Source: an uncultured Bacilli bacterium
Lineage (GTDB): Bacteria > Bacillota_I > Bacilli_A > RF39 > UBA660
Length of the DNA stretch: 6,807 nucleotides
Assembly: GCA_910580135.1 (NCBI GenBank)
Contig: CAJTXC010000074.1
Span: forward strand, 1-6,807
Direction: 5' to 3'
Shown: one piece after another, positions 1 through 4,926 of the stretch
Position numbering within the stretch: the stretch's first letter is position 1
Layout: every line of letters begins with the position of its first letter
Translations under genes and position numbers: made by a program
Notes under the pieces: model-generated
What the model was told of the DNA's origin: nothing
Databases searched by the model: none
The model's input: only the letters and a program-made list of their open reading frames with translations

Positions 1-9
1 GTAATAATC

Positions 10-55
10 AATTCAAGTATATGAATTAAATATTACACTTATAGGGTACCAGGTG
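10..55 (+). promoter_or_regulatory. Upstream region of the Rpn gene: inverted repeat and ribosome binding site
   Basis: AATTCA (10-15) and TGAATT (22-27) form a 6-bp inverted repeat around a 6-base centre, which could be a small operator or chance in AT-rich DNA. AGGTG at 51-55 lies 7 bases before the ATG at 63 and fixes that start. No convincing -35/-10 pair is visible. TATTAC (31-36) is the best -10 candidate but has no good -35, so a promoter may lie upstream of the window. Confidence 0.35.
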
Positions 56-62
56 TAAAAAA

Positions 63-977
63 ATGATTGAAGAAAAAGTAAAGATAATACCCATGACGTA
101 TGATAAGATGTTTAAAAGTGTATTAACAAGTAAGGAAGCAAGAGGCTATTTAGCAAGTATAATAAGTGATATAACGGGACTACCAAAGAATAAAATAGAA
201 AAAGATATGATAATAAAAAATAGTGAACATAGTATAAATAGTATAAGTGAAAAGAAAAAGATAAGTGATTTAGTAGTAGAAATAAAAGATAGTGTAATAA
301 ACTTAGAAATGAATAAATATTACTATGATGGATTAATAGATAGAAACCATGAGTATATAGCAAAAATAAGAGAAAGTTTAGTAAAAGAAGGAGAAACATA
401 TAGTGAACTAAAAAAGATAATCCAAATAAACTTTGATAACTATAACAAATATAAACCAGATGATAGAGTAATAATAAAGTTTGAAATGCGAGATAAAGAA
501 AAAGGAGTAGAAGAAGGAGTCGGAATAGAAAGTTATCACGTGATACTTCCAAATGTAAAAGAAAAGTATTATAATGAAGATAACAAAGATGAGTTAGTTG
601 GAAAGTTGGTGATCATGGTGGAAGAAAGATATGAAGAGTTAGAAAAGTTGATAGAGAAATATACTGAATTAAGACCAGTAGGAAAAAAGATGGTAGAAAT
701 AAGCCGAGATGAAGAATTGCAAGGAATATATGATGCAGAAGAACATGCAAGAAAAGTAAGAAATAGTATAATGGCAACGGAGTTAAAGAAGAATTTTTTT
801 GAAGGACTTAATAAGGGAATGAAAAAAGGTATAAAAGAAGGTATAAAAGAAGGAAGAAAAGAAGGAATTAATAGTACTGCAAGTAAAATGTTAAAGAAAG
901 ACATGGAAGTAGATTTAATTTCAGAGCTTACTGGATTATCTATTGCTGAAATTATAAAGTTAAAAGAATCTAATTAA
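63..977 (+). CDS. Rpn family recombination-promoting nuclease / PD-(D/E)XK transposase-like protein
   Basis: This 304-residue protein matches the Rpn / PDDEXK_2 group: a conserved 'YDKMFKSVL' start, then a nuclease core with D69 (KKISD69LVVEI) and E82-x-N84 (INLE82MN84K) as likely metal-binding residues. E-x-N replaces the E-x-Q/K of other members. A later RNHEYIAKIR segment (94-103) is also typical. Residues 248-268 are a Gly-x-Lys-x repeat, followed by the usual short tail ending 'LTGLSIAEIIKLK'. Family members are DNA endonucleases linked to RecA-independent recombination and, in E. coli, to phage defence; their origin is transposase-like. No inverted terminal repeats or target duplications are visible, so I call a nuclease, not an active insertion sequence. 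Codon use is odd: up to about residue 268 Ser is almost only AGT and Ile almost only ATA, then the tail uses TCT, TCA and ATT. It ends 41 bases before uvrC with no clear terminator. Start ATG 63 is supported by AGGTG at 51-55. Confidence 0.85.
   Translation: MIEEKVKIIPMTYDKMFKSVLTSKEARGYLASIISDITGLPKNKIEKDMIIKNSEHSINSISEKKKISDLVVEIKDSVINLEMNKYYYDGLIDRNHEYIAKIRESLVKEGETYSELKKIIQINFDNYNKYKPDDRVIIKFEMRDKEKGVEEGVGIESYHVILPNVKEKYYNEDNKDELVGKLVIMVEERYEELEKLIEKYTELRPVGKKMVEISRDEELQGIYDAEEHARKVRNSIMATELKKNFFEGLNKGMKKGIKEGIKEGRKEGINSTASKMLKKDMEVDLISELTGLSIAEIIKLKESN
608..620 (+). promoter_or_regulatory. Possible internal ribosome site and in-frame start inside the Rpn gene
   Basis: GGTGATC (608-614) is fully complementary to the usual 16S 3' end. 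It is followed at once by in-frame ATG 615 (Met185) and GTG 618 (Val186). The gap from the GG core is 5 bases to the ATG and 8 to the GTG, and 8 matches other genes in this window. Initiation here would give a ~120-residue C-terminal product (185-304) without the D69/E82 active site. E. coli Rpn genes are known to encode such intragenic short proteins that inhibit the full-length nuclease. Whether this one is used is inference. Confidence 0.35.
804..863 (+). repeat. In-frame 12-bp tandem repeat in the Rpn C-terminal region
   Basis: Five 12-bp units starting at 804, 816, 828, 840 and 852 each encode Gly plus three residues, mostly Lys/Glu/Ile. Units 828-839 and 840-851 are identical (GGTATAAAAGAA); the others diverge. 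Because the unit is 4 codons, copy-number change would lengthen or shorten a charged helix without breaking the frame. Such G-x-K-x runs are common near the C-terminus of this family. Confidence 0.7.
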
Positions 978-992
978 ACTTTTTTTGAAATA

Positions 993-1012
993 TGATATAA
1001 TACCCATAGGTG
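993..1012 (+). promoter_or_regulatory. uvrC extended -10 promoter and ribosome binding site
   Basis: TGATATAAT (993-1001) is a perfect extended -10 (TGnTATAAT); no good -35 lies 17 bases upstream, which is normal for extended -10 promoters. Transcription would begin near 1008, at the ribosome site AGGTG (1008-1012), which is 6 bases before ATG 1019. The leader would be only about 10 bases. The -10 overlaps no coding sequence, so uvrC can be transcribed independently of the Rpn gene. Confidence 0.65.
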
Positions 1013-1018
1013 ATTTAT

Positions 1019-2785
1019 ATGGATAAGATTAGGGAAAAATTAAAGCTATTAACTACAAAGCCAGGATGTTATTTGATGAAGAATGATAATGGTACTGTTA
1101 TATATGTTGGTAAGGCAAAGAACTTAAAAAGAAGGGTATCTTCTTACTTTAATAGAGAACATACTGGTAAAACTAAGGCTTTAGTAGAAAATATTAAAGA
1201 TTTTGAATATATTGTAACAGCAACTGAAGTAGAATCATTGTTACTTGAAATAAATTTAATTAAGAAATATTCACCTAAGTATAATATTTTACTTAAAGAT
1301 AATAAATCATATCCATATATAGAAATAACTAATGAAAGATATCCAAGACTTATTATTTCAAGACCTAGAAAAATAAAAGGACATAAGGGTAAGTTATTTG
1401 GCCCATACCCAAATGCTTATGCTGCAAGAAAAACGGTTGAACTGTTAAACAGAATATATCCTTTTAGAAAATGTCATACCATGGATAAAAAAGTTTGTTT
1501 ATATTATCATATAGGTCAATGTTTAGGTTATTGCGAAAAAAAGACGGAAACTGGTATTATTAAGGATATGATAAATGAAGTAACCAGCTTTTTAAAAGGA
1601 AATTATGATGAAGTAAGAAAAAAGATTAAAGAATTAATGATAGAGGCTTCAAATGGTTTAAATTTTGAAAAAGCAATTGAATATAAAGAAATGATTGAAT
1701 ATATAGATAAGGTTTTAGAAAAACAAAAAATAAGTTTAAATGACAACGTAACAAGAGATGTAATTAATTATTATGTAAAAAATGATTATATATCATTTCA
1801 AGTACTTCATTTAAGAGACGGAAAGATTAACATGCGTGATGGAGAAGTTTTTCCTTTAATAGATGAAGTGAGTGAAACTCTTTCTTATTTCGTTACTAGT
1901 TTTTATGATAAAAACGAGATTCCAAAAGAAATATTATTAAGTGAGAGCTTTGATAATGAATTATTAGAACATGCATTAAAAACTAAAGTTTTGGTACCTC
2001 AAAAAGGAATTAAGAAAAAACTAGTAGATATGGCGTATGATAATGCTAAGATAGTTTTAGACGAGAAGTTTGAACTTATTGTAAAAGATGATAAAAGAAC
2101 GTTTGGAGCTAATGAAGAACTTGGTAAATTAATTGGTATTAAAACCTTAAACAGAATAGAAACTTTTGATAATGCTCACTTATTTGGAACTTACACCGTA
2201 AGTGGTATGGTGGTATTTACTAATGGAAAACCAGAAAAAAAAGAATATCGTAAATATAAGATAGATTCTGGATCTAAAGATGATTATCATACAATGCAAG
2301 AAGTTATTTATAGAAGATATTACAGAGTGTTATCAGAGCATCTACAAAAGCCTGATTTAATAATTGTTGATGGTGGCATTATTCAAGTCAATGCTGCAAA
2401 AGAAGTATTAGATAGTTTATATTTGGATATTCCAGTAGTAGGTCTTAAGAAGAATGATAAGCATACAACAACCGCATTAATAGGTAGGGACCGTGAATAT
2501 GAAATAGATAAAACGTCTGATGTGTTTCATCTTTTAACTAGAATACAAGATGAAGTACATAGATATACAATTAGTTACCATAAAGATATTAGAAGTAAGG
2601 GGTCTTTATCAAGTATTTTAGATAACGTACCTGGGATAGGTAACTTAAGAAAAAAAGAATTATTAAAGAAATATAAAACAATTACTAAACTAAAAAGTTT
2701 AACAAAAGAAGAATTAGAAAAAGATTTACCAGATAAAGTAGCCGCTGATTTATACGAGTTTTTAAAAGAATATAAAAAAAATTAG
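1019..2785 (+). CDS. uvrC: UvrC, excinuclease ABC subunit C
   Basis: UvrC is the dual-incision nuclease of nucleotide excision repair. It is recruited by UvrB at a lesion and cuts 3' then 5' of the damage. The 588-residue product is normal length with all domains in order. The GIY-YIG nuclease spans about 12-90: PGCYL (15-19), IYVGK (28-32), R39, and E77 as the likely metal ligand. Four cysteines (C152, C160, C168, C172) fit the iron-sulfur-type cluster site. The UVR motif binding UvrB is about 203-232. The RNase H-like nuclease has D384 (ETFDNAHLFGT), D451 (IIVDGG) and H514 (DEVHRYTISYH). A tandem helix-hairpin-helix DNA-binding region is about 528-572, with VPGIG at 537-541. I prefer ATG 1019 because AGGTG (1008-1012) is 6 bases upstream; the in-frame GTG at 1010 overlaps that ribosome site. 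The gene looks intact and monocistronic, with its own promoter and terminator. Confidence 0.97.
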   Translation: MDKIREKLKLLTTKPGCYLMKNDNGTVIYVGKAKNLKRRVSSYFNREHTGKTKALVENIKDFEYIVTATEVESLLLEINLIKKYSPKYNILLKDNKSYPYIEITNERYPRLIISRPRKIKGHKGKLFGPYPNAYAARKTVELLNRIYPFRKCHTMDKKVCLYYHIGQCLGYCEKKTETGIIKDMINEVTSFLKGNYDEVRKKIKELMIEASNGLNFEKAIEYKEMIEYIDKVLEKQKISLNDNVTRDVINYYVKNDYISFQVLHLRDGKINMRDGEVFPLIDEVSETLSYFVTSFYDKNEIPKEILLSESFDNELLEHALKTKVLVPQKGIKKKLVDMAYDNAKIVLDEKFELIVKDDKRTFGANEELGKLIGIKTLNRIETFDNAHLFGTYTVSGMVVFTNGKPEKKEYRKYKIDSGSKDDYHTMQEVIYRRYYRVLSEHLQKPDLIIVDGGIIQVNAAKEVLDSLYLDIPVVGLKKNDKHTTTALIGRDREYEIDKTSDVFHLLTRIQDEVHRYTISYHKDIRSKGSLSSILDNVPGIGNLRKKELLKKYKTITKLKSLTKEELEKDLPDKVAADLYEFLKEYKKN

Positions 2786-2805
2786 AAATTTTTCTAATTT
2801 TTTTT
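2774..2805 (+). terminator. uvrC intrinsic terminator overlapping the stop codon
   Basis: A perfect 10-bp inverted repeat, AAATTAGAAA (2779-2788) and TTTCTAATTT (2791-2800), is extended by A/T pairs to 2774 and 2805. A T-rich tract follows to 2812, interrupted by one C at 2806. The uvrC TAG stop (2783-2785) lies inside the left arm. The stem is AT-rich with a tiny loop, so efficiency is uncertain. Confidence 0.7.
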
Positions 2806-2846
2806 CTTTTTTAGAGGAATTTTAAAAGTTATGGCGAAGTATAAAA

Positions 2847-2996
2847 TTGAGAGGACCTAATAGCGGAGTAGTAGCTTTCCATAAAACTTGGATAAAGAAG
2901 AATGGTGGTATTTATGAAAAAAATGAAAGAAATTTTCTTAAAGTAATAATTATACTTTTAATTTTATTAATAGCATTGCTGATTTTTAAAATATAA
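2847..2996 (+). CDS. Possible small single-pass membrane peptide (49 codons from TTG)
   Basis: An open frame ends at TAA 2994-2996 and encodes a very hydrophobic C-terminus, KVIIILLILLIALLIFKI, a clear transmembrane helix flanked by lysines. Upstream the same frame reads RGPNSGVVAFHKTWIKKNGG and stays open back to 2826. The only usual start in it is TTG 2847, with no good ribosome site. A better initiation signal, GGTGG (2904-2908) 5 bases before ATG 2914, lies in another frame that reads MKKMKEIFLK and stops at 2944. A -1 shift near 2937-2943 (C TTA AAG) would join that start to the membrane helix. So this is a real tiny gene read by an unclear route, a frameshifted remnant, or chance. I do not recognise a family. 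Confidence 0.3.
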   Translation: MRGPNSGVVAFHKTWIKKNGGIYEKNERNFLKVIIILLILLIALLIFKI

Positions 2997-3002
2997 AAGA
3001 AA

Positions 3003-3080
3003 AAGCGTACTTACCCAGGGGGGGTAAACCGCTTCTTCCTTAATACCCATTAAGGGAAGCTACTAACCTTAAGTTAGGTT
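3003..3080 (+). promoter_or_regulatory. Three-hairpin structured leader upstream of the GH25 gene
   Basis: The 357 bases between uvrC and the GH25 gene hold the uvrC terminator, the possible peptide at 2847-2996 and this block. Hairpin 1: AAGCG (3003-3007) with CGCTT (3030-3034), then TTACCC (3011-3016) with GGGTAA (3022-3027), around a run of seven G (3018-3024). Hairpin 2: CTTCCTTAAT (3035-3044) with 3049-3059, one bulged G, loop ACCC. Hairpin 3: CTAAC (3063-3067) with GTTAG (3073-3077). GCTT (3031-3034) can pair with AAGC on either side (3003-3006 or 3057-3060), so alternative folds are possible. There is no T-tract after hairpin 3. I match it to no known riboswitch; a cis-regulatory leader or small RNA is inference. 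From 3081 to 3132 I see only AT-rich DNA and no convincing promoter. Confidence 0.45.
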
Positions 3081-3142
3081 CTTTCACTAATTAAATTGTA
3101 CATTATTAATAAAATTATGTAAATATGAAATAGGGAGGTTAT

Positions 3143-4363
3143 ATGAAAAACAAATTAGTTATTATTAGTGTTATGGTTTTATTTATAGGAATAGTATTGG
3201 GGTTTGAAGTAAAGTTTTCAAAAGATGCAGAAAAGGAAGAAAGTAATTTATCAATAAATTTTTCCCGTAAAGAAAAAAGAAATTATTATGTAAGTAATGT
3301 TCCAATGATTAATCAGGAATATGCTATCTACTATAACGATAAGGAGAATATTGTAAAAGAGAGGATTAGTAATGATTACATAGGAACTGAGAAAGAGATA
3401 GTTATAAATGATGTGAATGAAGTTAGTATTGAAAGTGATAATGAAGATTCAGAAGAAAACAATAGCATGAATGAAGAGGATGAAAATAACAATGGTGATA
3501 CTATACAAGAAGATATTAAAGATATGGTAGAAATTATGGTTGCTACTGATGATAGTATTGAAAATAATGATCAAAAGGAAATCGATGAAAGTAAGGTAGA
3601 CAATAATGTGAAAGATAATGTTATAAGCGAAACTCCTAAGTTAAAAAATGGTTTTTATATAGAGAATCAAAATAAGTATTTTTATGAAGATGATGTTAAA
3701 GTAGTTGGTCTTAAAAACATAGATGGGGTTGATAATTATTTTTCACCATCAGGTAAACATTTAGGAACTAATAATATTAAAGTAATTGATGTAAGTTATT
3801 ATCAAAAGGATGTTGATTGGGATTTGTTTGCACGTGATAGTGATTGCTATGGCGTTATTTTAAGACTTGGTTATTATCAAACATTGGACAAAAAGTTTGA
3901 AAGAAATATAAGCGAGTTAAAAAGGCTTAACATTCCTTATGGTATATATTTATTTAGCTATGCAAGTACCTTAAGTGGAGCTAAAAAGGAAGCAGATTTT
4001 ACCAATAAGATGATTAGTAAATACGATATTAATCCTACATTAGGTATTTATTATGATATAGAAAGTTGGAGTACTAAAACCAGTAATTCAAACAGTATTA
4101 CTAAGTCTATGTATGATAAGATTGTACAACACTATATAAACAGCGTTAGTTATTATACGAACTACAAATATAAAGTAAAAGTATATTCTGGTAGGTGGTA
4201 TGCAATGAATAGGTTAGGTAATGTATCTAAAAAACACGTCGACTGGGTAGCAGAATATAATAAGACTTGTAAATATGATGATATATACTTCATGTGGCAA
4301 TACACCTCAAAAGGAAATGTTCCTGGTATAAATGGTAACGTTGATATAAGCTATATTTTATAA
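3143..4363 (+). CDS. Membrane-anchored or secreted GH25 family lysozyme (muramidase) with acidic linker
   Basis: GH25 enzymes cut the MurNAc-GlcNAc bond of peptidoglycan. The 406-residue protein starts with Lys residues and a hydrophobic segment (about 5-20); there is no lipobox and no clear AxA cleavage site, so it may stay anchored. Residues about 65-165 are an acidic, Asn-rich low-complexity linker. Residues 167-208 resemble one or two degenerate cell-wall-binding repeats (NGFYIENQNKYFYEDD, then IDGVDNYFSPSGKHLG). The catalytic domain is 211-406: D216 in VIDVSYYQ, RLGYY (241-245), YGIYLFSYA (266-274), the D305-x-E307 pair (YYDIES) carrying the likely proton donor E307, WQYTS (385-389) and D401 in the terminal GNVDIS. 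All expected catalytic acids are present, so it should be active. Likely roles are wall remodelling, division or competition. Start ATG 3143 has AGGGAGG (3132-3138) 4 bases upstream. It lies behind a structured leader and has no terminator before 4528-4557. Confidence 0.92.
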   Translation: MKNKLVIISVMVLFIGIVLGFEVKFSKDAEKEESNLSINFSRKEKRNYYVSNVPMINQEYAIYYNDKENIVKERISNDYIGTEKEIVINDVNEVSIESDNEDSEENNSMNEEDENNNGDTIQEDIKDMVEIMVATDDSIENNDQKEIDESKVDNNVKDNVISETPKLKNGFYIENQNKYFYEDDVKVVGLKNIDGVDNYFSPSGKHLGTNNIKVIDVSYYQKDVDWDLFARDSDCYGVILRLGYYQTLDKKFERNISELKRLNIPYGIYLFSYASTLSGAKKEADFTNKMISKYDINPTLGIYYDIESWSTKTSNSNSITKSMYDKIVQHYINSVSYYTNYKYKVKVYSGRWYAMNRLGNVSKKHVDWVAEYNKTCKYDDIYFMWQYTSKGNVPGINGNVDISYIL

Positions 4364-4411
4364 TTGACAAAAAATAGTAATATAATAAGATATTTTAATT
4401 GAAAAGGGTGA
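4364..4411 (+). promoter_or_regulatory. Promoter and ribosome site of a small downstream ORF
   Basis: TTGACA (4364-4369), a perfect -35, begins directly after the GH25 stop. The best-spaced -10 is TAAGAT (4386-4391, 16-base spacer, 4 of 6 matches); a perfect TATAAT (4381-4386) overlaps it but would leave only 11 bases. GGGTGA (4406-4411), a ribosome site, follows. The geometry points to initiation around 4415-4420, where no ATG, GTG or TTG exists in the long frame. Confidence 0.5.
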
Positions 4412-4417
4412 GTAATT

Positions 4418-4534
4418 ACGCTTGATGAAAAATCAATAATGAGAATTAAAAATGCTAGTATATGTACAATAGTTGATAATCAACGATTAAATTATGAATA
4501 CGTTGGTTCTTATAAATTATCATTAAAAAAATAG
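4418..4534 (+). CDS. Small ORF of unknown function, start position reads ACG
   Basis: An open frame runs to TAG 4532-4534, reading (T)LDEKSIMRIKNASICTIVDN, then QRLNYEYVGSYKLSLKK: 38 codons from ACG 4418. It is bounded by a promoter-like TTGACA, a ribosome site (GGGTGA) and a strong terminator, which argues for a real unit. GG 4407-4408 is 9 bases from ACG 4418 and 6 from ATT 4415, both plausible spacings but not standard starts. The first ATG in frame is 4439 (31 codons) and has no ribosome site. Likely explanations are an ATG-to-ACG mutation that silenced the gene, a rare non-AUG start, or a remnant. No signal peptide, membrane segment or recognised domain. Confidence 0.35.
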   Translation, partial: TLDEKSIMRIKNASICTIVDNQRLNYEYVGSYKLSLKK

Positions 4535-4557
4535 CTAGTTTATTTTCTAGCTATTTT
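4528..4557. terminator. Bidirectional terminator between convergent genes
   Basis: AAAATAGCTAG (4528-4538) and CTAGCTATTTT (4547-4557) form a perfect 11-bp stem with an 8-base T-rich loop. A T-rich tail (to 4565) follows on the plus strand, and a run of seven T follows on the minus strand (A at 4525-4531). It can end plus-strand transcripts from the GH25 gene and small ORF, and minus-strand transcripts of the 4563-4841 gene. The small ORF's TAG stop is inside the stem. Confidence 0.85.
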
Positions 4558-4562
4558 CGTTT

Positions 4563-4841
4563 TTAAAACCATCTTCTAGGTGGATAAGGTCTTGGTGGGT
4601 ATGGATAATAAGGACCTGGTTGATAGTAATATACTGGTGGTCTGTTATTATTACCCCAAAATGATGGTGCAAGAGCAGCCCCTGTTACGCCACCTAATAA
4701 AAATGGGAATACAAAGCCACCTGCTAATCTCTCATCATTTGAACTATTCGTTGTTTTATAACTTGTATTTGTAGGTATATAATATCCATATGACATACTA
4801 TTTGATGGAATCGTATTTGCAATTTGATAATTTTGATTCAT
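4563..4841 (-). CDS. Small Gly/Tyr/Pro-rich protein of unknown function
   Basis: This 92-residue protein starts from ATG at 4841, with AGGAGG (minus strand, 4854-4849) 7 bases upstream, the strongest ribosome site in the window. Residues 1-36 are polar, rich in Asn, Ser, Thr and Tyr. Residues 40-61 (AGGFVFPFLLGGVTGAALAP and two more) are a Gly/Ala-rich hydrophobic stretch that could insert in or lie on a membrane. Residues 67-92 are a Pro/Tyr/Arg tail (PPVYYYQPGPYYPYPPRPYP), ending RRWF. Similar low-complexity tails occur in small surface and spore-coat-type proteins of Bacillota, but I cannot assign a family. It is transcribed towards the GH25 gene, converges on the shared terminator at 4528-4557, and diverges from the 4927 gene. 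No cysteines, no signal peptide and no sign of damage. Confidence 0.75.
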   Translation of the reverse strand: MNQNYQIANTIPSNSMSYGYYIPTNTSYKTTNSSNDERLAGGFVFPFLLGGVTGAALAPSFWGNNNRPPVYYYQPGPYYPYPPRPYPPRRWF

Positions 4842-4848
4842 AATATTT

Positions 4849-4866
4849 CCTCCTAGTCATATTATA
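4849..4866 (-). promoter_or_regulatory. -10 element and ribosome site of the minus-strand small gene
   Basis: On the minus strand, TATAAT occupies 4866-4861 and AGGAGG occupies 4854-4849. The matching -35 position (about 4889-4884, ATGTCA) is weak. The wider string CATATAATA also fits the CATAnnnTA -10 pattern of the sporulation factor sigma-K, but its -35 spacing is not right, so sporulation control is only a possibility. Confidence 0.5.
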
Positions 4867-4882
4867 TGTAGGTTAATTTAAA

Positions 4883-4923
4883 GTGACATACGTTTATGTT
4901 AATGATATAATTAAAATGGTGAT
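4883..4923 (+). promoter_or_regulatory. Promoter and ribosome site of the interrupted gene at 4927
   Basis: GTGACA (4883-4888, 5 of 6), a 17-base spacer and TATAAT (4906-4911) with an upstream TGA (extended -10, TGATATAAT 4903-4911) make an excellent sigma-A-type promoter. GGTGAT (4918-4923) lies 6 bases past the -10 and its GG is 7 bases before ATG 4927. ACATA (4886-4890) and TATGT (4895-4899) form a small inverted repeat between the -35 and -10, a possible operator. The -35 overlaps the -35 region of the divergent minus-strand gene. Confidence 0.75.
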
Positions 4924-4926
4924 AAT

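Noticed and set aside
112..904. Minus-strand ORFs at 112-552 and 569-904 rich in Leu/Tyr/Ser/Phe
   Set aside because: They lie opposite the Rpn gene and their composition mirrors its A-rich codons; no ribosome sites and no family resemblance.
63..977. A complete insertion sequence around the transposase-like Rpn gene
   Set aside because: No terminal inverted repeats or target-site duplication flank it; only a short internal-type inverted repeat at 10-27.
1010..1018. GTG 1010 as the uvrC start
   Set aside because: It overlaps the AGGTG ribosome site serving ATG 1019 and sits only 8 bases after the -10 hexamer.
4580..4774. Plus-strand 64-codon ORF
   Set aside because: It lies opposite the minus-strand 92-residue gene, which has a far better ribosome site and a coherent composition.
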